A stretch of 64,000 nucleotides of DNA, from NCBI GenBank assembly GCA_023423655.1, contig JAFAFE010000006.1, forward strand, positions 620,001 through 684,000, read 5' to 3'. The notes below the pieces were generated by a model, which saw only the letters and a program-made list of their open reading frames with translations, was not told the DNA's origin and did not search any database. The stretch is from Pseudomonadota bacterium (lineage in GTDB: Bacteria; Pseudomonadota; Alphaproteobacteria; Sphingomonadales; Sphingomonadaceae). This document shows, in pieces, positions 52,833 to 61,800 of this stretch; position 1 is the stretch's first letter; the number at the start of each line of letters is the position of its first letter. The position numbers and the translations under genes are program-made.

Positions 52833-53657
52833 ATGGTTGAATATCAGGTGATGACAGGAAACAGCGTTGCGCAGCGCGACGGGACAATCAAACTCCACGA
52901 TGCGCAAGGCTTTGCCGGGATGCGCAAGGCAGGCAGGTTAGCTGCGGAAATATTGGACGCCATGACGGATTTCGTCCAGCCCGGCGTCACCACCGCGCAG
53001 ATTGACGACAAGGTGCGCGAAATGACCGTGGCGGGCGGCGGCATCCCCGCAACGCTCGGCTATCGTGGCTATACGCATAGCTGTTGCACCTCGATCAACA
53101 ATGTCATCTGCCACGGCATCCCCAATGATAAGCCGTTAAAAGAGGGCGACATTATCAATATTGATGTGACGCCGATTGTCGATGGCTGGCACGGTGACAC
53201 CAGCCGTATGTATCTGGTCGGCGATGTGTCGATCAAAGCCAAGCGGTTGGTCGATGTGACCTATGATTGCCTGATGATTGGCATCGAGCAGGCCAAACCC
53301 GGCAATTTCCTCGGCGATATTGGCGCGGCTATTTATGATTATGCGTCCAAATACCGCTATGGCGTGGTGCGCGATTTTTGCGGGCATGGCCTTGGCACCA
53401 TTTTCCACGACGCCCCCGAAGTCGTCCACGCCGCCCGCGCGGGCACCGGCCCTGAACTACGCCCCGGTATGTTCTTCACCATCGAACCGATGATCAATAT
53501 CGGCAAGGATGGTGTCAAAATATTAGACGATGGCTGGACCGCCGTCACCCGCGACCGCACCCTTTCGGCACAATTTGAACATAGTATCGGCATCACCGAA
53601 ACCGGCTGCGAAATCTTCACAGAGAGCCCTACGGGGAAACATAAACCGCCTTATTGA
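52833..53657 (+). CDS. map: Methionine aminopeptidase, type I
   Basis: A 274-residue enzyme that removes the initiator methionine from new proteins. The two-metal site residues are visible: Asp in NIDVTPIVDGWHGDTSRM (two aspartates), His in CGHGLGTIFHDAPEV, Glu in FTIEPM and Glu in AQFEHSIG. NNVICHGIPNDKPL is also typical. The length fits the short type I class. The start is taken at 52833; an ATG at 52851 is equally possible. It is divergent from the CinA-like gene and followed by the unusual inverted repeats upstream of glnB. Confidence 0.96.
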   Translation: MVEYQVMTGNSVAQRDGTIKLHDAQGFAGMRKAGRLAAEILDAMTDFVQPGVTTAQIDDKVREMTVAGGGIPATLGYRGYTHSCCTSINNVICHGIPNDKPLKEGDIINIDVTPIVDGWHGDTSRMYLVGDVSIKAKRLVDVTYDCLMIGIEQAKPGNFLGDIGAAIYDYASKYRYGVVRDFCGHGLGTIFHDAPEVVHAARAGTGPELRPGMFFTIEPMINIGKDGVKILDDGWTAVTRDRTLSAQFEHSIGITETGCEIFTESPTGKHKPPY

Positions 53658-53663
53658 GCGGGT

Positions 53664-53709
53664 GCCTAAAATTTAGGCTCACTTTGGCCGGACTGCCTAA
53701 ATTTTAGGC
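53664..53709. repeat. Reciprocal 15-base inverted repeats upstream of glnB
   Basis: GCCTAAAATTTAGGC (53664-53678) and GCCTAAATTTTAGGC (53695-53709) are exact reverse complements separated by 16 bases, and each is itself nearly palindromic. The pair could form a stem of 15 base pairs, ending the map transcript, or act as twin binding sites. Confidence 0.75.
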
Positions 53710-53763
53710 AGTCATCGCTACGCTACACCCTCTCCCACACCCATCCTCCAACGATTCGCCAAT

Positions 53764-53779
53764 TGGCACGTTCTTCGCA
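53764..53779 (+). promoter_or_regulatory. Sigma-54-type (-24/-12) promoter upstream of glnB
   Basis: TGGCACGTTCTTCGCA matches the sigma-54 consensus TGGCAC-N5-TTGCA with GG at 53765-53766 and GC at 53777-53778, exactly ten bases apart, with one mismatch in the -12 element. It lies 70 bases before the glnB start codon, which fits nitrogen-controlled expression of glnB-glnA. No convincing NtrC site was found by eye. Confidence 0.65.
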
Positions 53780-53848
53780 TAGTGCGGTGCAGCATATATG
53801 CGCGCGCTTCCATTCCCTTGCGGGGGCGCGCTCGAAAAGGGGACGATA

Positions 53849-54187
53849 ATGAAGAAGATCGAGGCGATCATCAAACCGTTCAAGCTGGACGAGGTCAAAG
53901 AGGCGCTGCATGAAGTCGGCGTGAGCGGTATCACCGTGACCGAAGCCAAGGGCTTTGGCCGTCAGAAGGGCCATACCGAACTCTATCGCGGCGCCGAATA
54001 TGTCGTCGATTTCCTCCCCAAGGTGAAGCTTGAAGTCGTGGTCGATGACGACCTTGCCCCGCGCGTCGTCGAAGCCATCGCGCAAGCCGCGCAAACCGGC
54101 CGCATCGGCGACGGCAAGATTTTCGTGCTCCCTGTCGAAAGCGCGCTGCGCATCCGCACGGGTGAGCGTGACAGTGACGCGATTTAA
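53849..54187 (+). CDS. glnB: P-II nitrogen regulatory protein
   Basis: A 112-residue P-II protein. The uridylylation site Tyr51 sits in the T-loop (ELYRGAEYVVDF), the N-terminus has MKKIEAIIKPFKLDEVKEAL and the C-terminal signature is TGRIGDGKIFVLPVE. P-II senses 2-oxoglutarate and ATP/ADP and tunes glutamine synthetase and other targets. It is followed by glnA and preceded by a -24/-12 promoter. Without an amtB neighbour, the name glnB is preferred over glnK. The frame is open upstream, but the ATG at 53849 follows AAAGGGG. Confidence 0.95.
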   Translation: MKKIEAIIKPFKLDEVKEALHEVGVSGITVTEAKGFGRQKGHTELYRGAEYVVDFLPKVKLEVVVDDDLAPRVVEAIAQAAQTGRIGDGKIFVLPVESALRIRTGERDSDAI

Positions 54188-54242
54188 AGGGCAATCCATT
54201 GATGCCCGCCCGAACCCGTCTATTGATGCCCCCAACCCCGCT

Positions 54243-54306
54243 AGTCCTGAGCTTGTCGAAGGACGGGGTGTGATACCGATAAACGCCCTTCGACAGGCTC
54301 AGGGCT
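54243..54306. repeat. REP-like palindrome (family A, short form) between glnB and glnA
   Basis: AGTCCTGAGCTTGTCGAAGG pairs with CCTTCGACAGGCTCAGGGCT around a short spacer. It lies between two genes that are expected to be co-transcribed, so it could fold in the mRNA and separate their expression. Directly after it, AGGGCTAACGGGATTTAAT (54301-54319) is repeated as AGGGCTAGCGGAATTTAAT (54321-54339). Confidence 0.75.
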
Positions 54307-54411
54307 AACGGGATTTAATCAGGGCTAGCGGAATTTAATAACGCAAATATCAAGACCACCAAATACCCGAACAAACCAACAAACCCACATCGCAGGAAGG
54401 CTCCAATTCCC

Positions 54412-55827
54412 ATGTCAAAAGTGAAACCCGCAGACATTCTCGCCCGCATCAAGGATGAAGAGATTGAATGGGTCGATGTCCGCTTCACCGACCCCAAGGG
54501 CAAGTGGCAGCACCTCACCATGTGCGCGAGCGCGATGGGCGAGGATGAGCTGACCGACGGCCTGATGTTCGATGGCTCCTCCATCGAAGGCTGGAAGGCG
54601 ATCAACGAAAGCGACATGGTGCTGAAACCGGATCTCGAAGCCGTCTATGTCGACCCGTTCAGCGCAACGCCGATGCTCATCCTCTTCTGTGATGTGGTCG
54701 ATCCCGCAACCGGTGAACTCTATAGCCGCGACCCGCGCTCGACCGCCAAGCGCGCCGAAGCCTATGTCAAAACCACGGGCATTGGCGACACCGTCTATGT
54801 CGGCCCCGAGGCCGAATTTTTCATGTTCGACGATGTGCGTTTTTCCAGCGGCTATAACCATAGCAGCTTCCACCTTGACGACATTGAACTGCCCACCAAC
54901 ACCAGCCGCGAATATGAAGGCGGCAATATGGGGCACCGCCCGCGCGCCAAGGGCGGCTATTTCCCCGTGGCTCCGGTGGATAGCGCCGTCGATATTCGCG
55001 GCGAAATGGTCGCGACGATGCTCGAAATGGGGCTCCCTTGCGACAAGCATCACCATGAAGTCGCCGCCGCCCAGCATGAGCTTGGCATGACATTTGGCAC
55101 GCTCACCGAAACCGCCGACCGGATGCAGATTTACAAATATGTCGTGCATCAGGTCGCCCATGCTTATGGCAAATCGGCAACCTTCATGCCCAAGCCCATC
55201 AAGGATGATAACGGGTCGGGGATGCACACCCATATCTCGATCTGGAACGGTAAGGAGCCTTTGTTCGCGGGCAATGGCTATGCGGGCCTCTCCGACATGG
55301 CGCTCTATTTTATCGGCGGCGTTATCAAACACGCCAAGGCGCTGAATGCCTTCACCAACCCCACCACCAATAGCTATAAGCGGCTGGTTCCGGGTTTTGA
55401 AGCGCCGGTGCTGCTCGCTTATTCGAGCCGCAACCGCTCGGCCTCATGCCGTATTCCTTATGGGGCGGGCGCGAAGGCCAAGCGCGTGGAATTCCGTTTC
55501 CCCGATGCGCTGGCGAACCCCTATCTCTGCTATGCCGCGATTTTGATGGCGGGGCTTGATGGCATCCAGAACAAGATCCACCCCGGTGATGCGATGGACA
55601 AAAATCTCTATGACCTGCCGCCCGCCGAGTTGGAGCAAGTCCCGACCGTATGCGCATCCTTGCGCGAAGCGTTGGAATCGCTCCAAGCGGATCATGACTT
55701 CCTGCTCAAAGGCGATGTCTTCTCGAAGGACCAGATCGAAGCCTATATTGGCATCAAATGGGACGAAGTCTACCGCTTCGACATGACCCCCAGCCCGGTC
55801 GAATTCGACATGTATTATAGCGGATAA
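54412..55827 (+). CDS. glnA: Glutamine synthetase, type I
   Basis: A 471-residue dodecameric-type glutamine synthetase that makes glutamine from glutamate, ammonia and ATP. Signatures are FDGSSIEGW near residue 53, the metal-binding GPEAEFFMFD and HHEVAAAQHE, and the ATP loop FMPKPIKDDNGSGMH. The adenylylation tyrosine is present at residue 400 (NLYDLPPAE), so activity should be regulated by covalent modification. It is the second gene after glnB, with a REP palindrome between, and ends at a strong terminator. Confidence 0.97.
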   Translation: MSKVKPADILARIKDEEIEWVDVRFTDPKGKWQHLTMCASAMGEDELTDGLMFDGSSIEGWKAINESDMVLKPDLEAVYVDPFSATPMLILFCDVVDPATGELYSRDPRSTAKRAEAYVKTTGIGDTVYVGPEAEFFMFDDVRFSSGYNHSSFHLDDIELPTNTSREYEGGNMGHRPRAKGGYFPVAPVDSAVDIRGEMVATMLEMGLPCDKHHHEVAAAQHELGMTFGTLTETADRMQIYKYVVHQVAHAYGKSATFMPKPIKDDNGSGMHTHISIWNGKEPLFAGNGYAGLSDMALYFIGGVIKHAKALNAFTNPTTNSYKRLVPGFEAPVLLAYSSRNRSASCRIPYGAGAKAKRVEFRFPDALANPYLCYAAILMAGLDGIQNKIHPGDAMDKNLYDLPPAELEQVPTVCASLREALESLQADHDFLLKGDVFSKDQIEAYIGIKWDEVYRFDMTPSPVEFDMYYSG

Positions 55828-55848
55828 TCGGTCAACCGATGAGTAACT

Positions 55849-55883
55849 AAAAAACCTCGGGACGAACAGCTCCGAGGTTTTTT
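55849..55883 (+). terminator. Intrinsic terminator after glnA
   Basis: AAAAAACCTCGG pairs with CCGAGGTTTTTT around an eleven-base loop, 22 bases after the glnA stop codon. The symmetrical A and T runs allow function in both directions. Confidence 0.9.
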
Positions 55884-55951
55884 ATTGGCGTATTTGAACA
55901 TATTGTTGTAAATTTATGTAGTTTATGGAGTCATTCAAAGAGAGAAAAACC

Positions 55952-56770
55952 ATGTTATACAGTGACCTTAACGACGCATGTAAATCATTACTGCTGACAG
56001 TCGTAGGCACTCTCAATAAGACCAAATTACGTTACGTTATAGCAGGAGGGTGGGTTCCGCTTCTGATTGAATCAGATCATCCCTACCTAAAACATCCTGG
56101 TACACGCGATGTTGATGTTCTCTTGGTCGATAATCTTGAATCCGTTCGACTTGCTACCCGGGCTCTTTTCGAGAACGATTTCAGACCTTCCGCAAAACAT
56201 GAATTTCAACTTCTACGTAATGCGTCGGTCGGAAAGCAAGAGTTTGTCTTCAACGTAGATCTAATGCACCCCGTTGAAAATTCTGAACCAGAGCAAATGT
56301 TCAACGATATATTCGATTTGGGAGTGCGGGACGACTATGATCCGAGAGGGTCAAGGTTTGCCAAGTCGATCGCATTCCGTTCTGCTAAGATCGTATATGA
56401 AAAAAATCTATTTACCAATATACCGCTTTTAGGAATCGACTTAGATGAAAATACATATGAACATAGCATACCTTTGCTATCCGCTTCTGCCTTTATCCTT
56501 TCTAAGTGCGAAAGCGTTAAAATTAAGAAAAGAACACGTGATGCTTTTGACATATATTATATGTTATCAAGTTCGAATGGTAGAAAGCACGCTAGTGAAC
56601 TAGTTTCACTATCTCAAAACTATCGTCAGGTGCATGATCAAGTCAATATTTTACTTACATTTCTTCGCGATGAATCTATGCAATTCAACTATAATGTGAA
56701 TATTCATGCACACGCGAACGTTGAAAACGCCGCAAATTTTTGCTTTGATGTGCTAAGGGACGTTCAGTAG
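55952..56770 (+). CDS. A+T-rich nucleotidyltransferase-fold protein (orphan, possibly acquired)
   Basis: A 272-residue protein with a nucleotidyltransferase-like N-terminus: RYVIAGGWVPLLI followed by TRDVDVLLVDN, which resembles the Gly-rich and Asp-x-Asp motifs of the AbiEii/MNT-type group. Further on are EFVFNVDLMHP and a helical C-terminal half with KIKKRTRDAFDIYYML, the segment that follows the catalytic core in AbiEii-like toxins. Codon use is much richer in A and T than in any neighbour, which points to horizontal transfer. No AbiEi-like antitoxin or minor partner is adjacent. The ATG at 55952 has GAGAG upstream; 55925 is possible. Function as toxin, defence enzyme or modifier is not decided. 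Confidence 0.7.
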   Translation: MLYSDLNDACKSLLLTVVGTLNKTKLRYVIAGGWVPLLIESDHPYLKHPGTRDVDVLLVDNLESVRLATRALFENDFRPSAKHEFQLLRNASVGKQEFVFNVDLMHPVENSEPEQMFNDIFDLGVRDDYDPRGSRFAKSIAFRSAKIVYEKNLFTNIPLLGIDLDENTYEHSIPLLSASAFILSKCESVKIKKRTRDAFDIYYMLSSSNGRKHASELVSLSQNYRQVHDQVNILLTFLRDESMQFNYNVNIHAHANVENAANFCFDVLRDVQ

Positions 56771-56941
56771 ATTTTGCGAGATATCTTAGACACATGCTCT
56801 ACTGACGGTTCGGTCGAAGCGTAACAAAGCGAAAATATTGAATCGAAATGCCTGCGTGGGGCAGTCCTTTCGGTTGGGCATGGTCAGCTAGGCTCCAGCA
56901 CGATACGACAACAGGAGACACAAAAGACGGGGAGCAAGGAT

Positions 56942-58264
56942 ATGACATTCCGCACAGCGATGATGGCCTTGTTGCTGGTAGGTACGGCGATGCCTGCCTC
57001 GGCGCAACTGACCGCACCCGAACAGCGTATGGCCGCAACGGTCGATGCCGAATATGAACGTTCGGTCGCGCTGCTTGAAAAGCTGGTCAACCAGAATAGC
57101 GGTAGCCTTAACTTAGCGGGCGTCAAAGCGGTGTCCGACATGATGCGCGCCGAGCTGGAACCCTTGGGATTTACGGTGCGCTGGGAGGATATGACCGCAA
57201 CCGGTCGTGCGGGCCATTTGATCGCGACCAAAAAGGGCAAGGCGGACACCAAAAAATTGCTGCTCATCGGGCATCTGGATACGGTGTTTGAACCGGATTC
57301 GCCCTTCCAGACATTCACCCGCCGCAAAGAGGCAGGCAAGGATGAAGCCGAAGGACCCGGCGCTGGCGATGATAAGGGCGGGATGGTCGTGATTGTATCG
57401 GCCTTGCGCGCGATGCAGGCTGCCGGAACGCTTAAAGATGCGAATATCGAAATCGTGTTGACAGGCGATGAAGAAGATTCCGGCGACCCCATCGAAACCG
57501 CGCGCGCGAGCCTGATCGCGGCGGGCAAGCGCGCCGATGTGGCGCTTGATTTTGAAGGTCTGTCGGTCGATGGCGGCAAGGATATGGGGAGCATCGCGCG
57601 GCGCTCGTCAAACAGCTGGCGGCTGACGACACGCGGCGAAACCGGGCATAGCTCGGGCATTTTTACGCCCGAAGCCGGGGACGGTGCGATTTACGAAATG
57701 GCGCGGATTATCGCGCGCTTCCGCACCGAATTGCCCGAACCCAATCTGACCTTCAATGTCGGGTTGATCGCAGGGGGACAGGAGGCCACGCTCGATAAGG
57801 ATGGCATCCGTATCGAGGCCAAGGGCAAGACCAATATCATCCCCTCCATCGCGATGGCGCGCGGCGATTTCCGCACTTTGTCGCAGGAACAGACCGACCG
57901 TGTTGTCGCCAAGATGAAGGCGATTGTCGCGGCCCATGCCCCCAAAACCGGCGCGGACATCCAGTTCGACCAAGGCGCTTATCCGGCGATGGCGCCGACC
58001 GCAGGCAATAAGGCGCTGCTCGCCAAGCTGAACGGGGTCAACCGCGATATGGGCTTGCCCGAAATGGCCGCGCTTGACCCGTTGAAGCGCGGCGCGGGTG
58101 ACATAAGCTTTGTTGCGCAAGATGTGGACGGGCTGGTCGGACTTGGCACCGTGAGCCGCGGCGACCATGCGCCGGGCGAGACGGTCGACCTCGACAGCAT
58201 CAAGCGCCAAGCCAAACGCGCGGCAATTTTGATGACAAGGCTGTCGCGGGAGAAGGCAGAGTAA
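56942..58264 (+). CDS. M20/M25/M40 family metallo-hydrolase (secreted)
   Basis: A 440-residue zinc peptidase of the glutamate carboxypeptidase type. A signal peptide (MTFRTAMMALLLVGTAMPASA) precedes the catalytic domain; metal ligands are in LLIGHLDTVFE, GAGDDKGG and LTGDEEDSGDP (catalytic Glu), and the lid domain has RGETGHSSGIF. A final metal ligand is in RGDHAPGE. It is unrelated in detail to the M20 protein at 30507-31934. It probably degrades peptides or folate-type conjugates in the periplasm and stands alone, bounded downstream by repeats. Confidence 0.92.
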   Translation: MTFRTAMMALLLVGTAMPASAQLTAPEQRMAATVDAEYERSVALLEKLVNQNSGSLNLAGVKAVSDMMRAELEPLGFTVRWEDMTATGRAGHLIATKKGKADTKKLLLIGHLDTVFEPDSPFQTFTRRKEAGKDEAEGPGAGDDKGGMVVIVSALRAMQAAGTLKDANIEIVLTGDEEDSGDPIETARASLIAAGKRADVALDFEGLSVDGGKDMGSIARRSSNSWRLTTRGETGHSSGIFTPEAGDGAIYEMARIIARFRTELPEPNLTFNVGLIAGGQEATLDKDGIRIEAKGKTNIIPSIAMARGDFRTLSQEQTDRVVAKMKAIVAAHAPKTGADIQFDQGAYPAMAPTAGNKALLAKLNGVNRDMGLPEMAALDPLKRGAGDISFVAQDVDGLVGLGTVSRGDHAPGETVDLDSIKRQAKRAAILMTRLSREKAE

Positions 58265-58376
58265 ATTTTCTTGCCCTTTGCATGGGCGTCGTGCGGGGGA
58301 AGAGAGATGCGCGGTATCCCTTAAAGAATCGAGAATTTCACGCGGAGTCGCGGAGGCGCGAAGAAAAGGGGGATGG

Positions 58377-58548
58377 TTCACGCAGAGGCGCAGAGGACGC
58401 AGAGAAAAGAGAGAATGAATAAGATAAGCGCAGAAGCGGGGGCAGGAAAAAACGACAAAAAAATTTGCCGAGAAAACAGACTTTATGGGAATAGCCCCAA
58501 CGCGCCGCACACCTCTATTTCTCCGCGCCCTCTGCGTCTCTGCGTGAA
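58377..58548. repeat. Inverted repeat element with GC-rich arms (family C)
   Basis: The left arm TTCACGCAGAGGCGCAGAGG with ACGCAGAGAAAAG (58377-58409) pairs with TTCTCCGCGCCCTCTGCGTC and TCTGCGTGAA (58519-58548); about 110 bases separate them. A degenerate copy of the arm, TTCACGCGGAGTCGCGGAGG, precedes it near 58337. The gene-free stretch 58265-58818 is made largely of this element and the REP palindrome that follows. Confidence 0.75.
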
Positions 58549-58594
58549 ATCTTTTTGGAAGCCCCTAGCCGCTCTTGTGAAAGCGCCACCCCAC

Positions 58595-58696
58595 CCGTTC
58601 GCCCAGAGTAGCCCCGCAAGAGGCGTATCGAAGGGCTTACGCTCACAGTTTGTCTGTCCTTCGATACGGCTCTTCGAGCCTACTCAGGACGAACGG
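58595..58696. repeat. REP-like long palindrome (family A, copy 2)
   Basis: The left arm begins CCGTTCGCCCAGAGTAGCC and includes GTATCGAAGGGC; the right arm has GTCCTTCGATACGGC and ends CTACTCAGGACGAACGG. It corresponds to the element at 585-699. It lies between the convergent M20 hydrolase and tamB genes. The bases from 58697 to 58818 show nothing else of note. Confidence 0.8.
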
Positions 58697-58818
58697 AGAT
58701 GGGGGATGTGACGCGATGGAGGTTGAGGCAGGAAGCGGGTAACGGGTAATGCTGGTGAAACGTCTTACCTCTCACCTCACTTCTTACCTCACCACTTCCC
58801 TATTCTCGAAACACCTCC

Positions 58819-61800
58819 TCAATAATCCTTCTCTGCTTTGAGGTTGATCGAGTGGCGACCGATTGTTGAAACCGATCCCAAAATCGACAGCCAGCGGGTG
58901 ATCGCGAATTCGGTTTGGGTTGCGCTATAGCCCTGCCCGTCGGTGATGACCTCTACATAAAGTTTGCGGGTGATATATTTGCCCGCCGCAATCGCGGTCT
59001 TGCGGCCCGTCAGTTCATCGGGCGACAGGATGCGCAGGCGGTCAAGGCCGATGGCATCGCGCAACGCATTGATCGGATCCAGCCCGCCTCCGCCGCGCAG
59101 ACTCGCAACCGCAACGCCCAACTGAGCGGCTTCTGTCACCGAAATATTGGTGATCGATTCTCCAAACAGGATGCGCGAGAGCAGTTCATCTTCAGGGAGC
59201 GCAGGCACCGACGAGAAAGTGATTTCCGGCTTTTGCCCAGTCCCCGCAATCGAGATGGTCGCATTAAGACCGCTCACATCGCTGACCGCGGTAATGTCGA
59301 GGATCGGGTCGGCGGGGACGGTGCCGGTAAAGGTGATGTCGCCCTTTTCCAGTTCGAACAGACGGCCAGCAAATTGATAATCGCCGCGCATCAGCGTTGC
59401 CGAACCCAATATACGCGGTTCGGTCACGGTGCCGCTGATAAGAAGATCCGCCGCCCAGATGCTGTTCAGCCCCATGCCGGTCACGCGCAGGCCGTCATCG
59501 GCCTTGGCGGTGATGTCGAAGCGCCAGGGCATGGTCGGAGTCAGCGCGAGTTGCTGGTCGTCAAAGCCTTCCTCGCCCGGCTTGTTGATTTCGCGCACAT
59601 TGATGACAGGCAAGGCTTCGGCAGCGGTCGCCTGCCCCAGCACGAACGAGCCTTCATTGAGGATCAGATTGCCCTCGATAATGCCGCCGCTCGCATCGCT
59701 TTGCATATGGACAGGGCCCGTCACAACCGCGGTCATATCGTCGCGGTCGATGAGCAAGGCTTTTTCCGCGTCGATGTTGAGGTTCATCGCAAAGCCGCGC
59801 TCGGCCGACAGTTCGAACGTGCCGCTGCCGGTGACTTTGCCGCCATCCTTGGTCTCGCCGCTAAATTCGCGCAGTTCCAGCTTGGAGCCGTTAAAGCGGC
59901 CCACGGTTGAAACATTGGTGACGACGGTGCCGGTCACCGCATTTTCCAGCCGCGCATTTTTCGCGCGCACCGCCCCGTCAATATCCGGATTGGCAAGCGT
60001 GCCGGACACATCCGCCGCAATGGCAACGGGGCCGGACAGGTCGACCGCTTCAACGCCGGTCAAGCGCCACAGCGTATCCGCCGCGCCATTATAGCGGGCC
60101 TGCGCGAACAGCGGCGCGTTCATCAGCCGTTCCATCAGATTATTGCTGCCGCCGAGCGGGGTCGCCTTGGCCTGGATGCGGCCAATCGTCTGCCCGTCGC
60201 TTACAATGACGCCGCGCATCGAGGCGCTGTCGCTGTCCAGCACCGCATTAATCGCCGCGTCCACCGGTTTGGAAGCGAGCGCAAGGCCGGAGCGGGTGAG
60301 GTTGGTCACGCGCAATTCCACCTGCCCCGTCGGCGCGCCGCGCGCGGGCGCACGATATTGCACCACACCATTGGCGATGCCGCCAAGCTGCAAGGTCGGG
60401 TTGATCGCATCAAGCAGCGACAGCGGCATATTTTTAAGCGCCGCATCCACCTCGGTTGCCTCCCCGCCGAACAGGCCTGCGACACGGATCGAGCCGCCGC
60501 CATAAAGGATTTCGGTCGCCGCCAAGCGCCAGCCAGCGCCTTCGCGTTCGAGCAATAGCGGATATTTGAATGTCACCGGACGGCCTGCGAGCGTCCCTGA
60601 ACCCGTCACACGGATCGCATTGGGGCTGAATTGCGCATTGCCGCTAAAGCTGATGCCGCGCGGGCCGACGCCGACGAACTGGCCGGTCGCTCCGCCGACG
60701 CCATCGACCATTTTAACTTCGCCCTTGATGGTCGAAAAGCGGATGCCGCTGCCTTCGACGCCCTCGGCATCGACGGTAGCGTCTATGGTGAGCTTGGTCA
60801 TATCGCCAAGCCCGCGCAGGTCGCGAATATCGGCCTTCAAGTGCCGCGCCTTATAGCCAAAGCCTTCGACGCGGGTGAGGTCGACCTGACCGACAATCAC
60901 CGGCCCGTTGTCGAGCAGACGCGCAGTGCCGCGGATCGTGCCTTCGCCAATTCTGACGGGCGGGGGTCCGGGGAAATTCACGTCCTTGGCGGTGAGGTCC
61001 ATCACCACTTCCTGCACGCCGCCGCGCACGCCAAGGTCGAGTGTGCCGTCAAGCCCGCCGCCGGTAATTGCGAGCGTTCCAGCCATGCCCCCGGTGACGG
61101 GTCGCAGCTTGCCGCTCGCGGTGGTTTCGGCAACCGTGAGTGCGGCTATGTCGATCACCGTATCGCCATTTGCAGGCAGCAAAATTGCGCCATTGCTGGT
61201 GAACGGGCCAAGCCGCGACTGGCCTTGTGCGGTATAGCGATAGCCTTGCGCATTGGGGAGAAGATGCACCTCTACATCGGCCAAGCCCGCCGCATCCATC
61301 GGCCGCGCGAGGAACAGGTCCACCTTGGGCCGCGTAATATCGCCGTCCAAAGTGATTTTTAGCGGACCATATTGGCGATGGGTGCCGGTGCCGGTGAAAT
61401 GGAATGTGCCGTCAGGGCGGCGATAGCCGTTCGCCGTCGCGGTGAGCAAAGGTGAGGTGATGCGCAAACGATTAAGCGCCAAGCGCCCGTCCGGCGTCAT
61501 CACCAAATCGGTCGTAAGGCGCGGATTGCCGCCCGCCAAAGTCTTGAAGAAACTATTGTCGAGGCGCGTTACCTGCGCCACCGCATTGCCGGCGACATTG
61601 ATGCCGCTATCGAGCGGCGAGACTTTCAACTTGCTGACAATATCGACGCGGCCCAGCCCCGGAATTTCATAGCCCGGCAAGCGGCCATCAAAGCCGACAT
61701 TATAGCGTCCGCTCGACAGGTCGGCATTAACGACCATCTGGCCGTTAATGCGGCTGGTGCGCACCTGCATCAAATTGCTCGATAGCTCGTTGCCGCGCAG

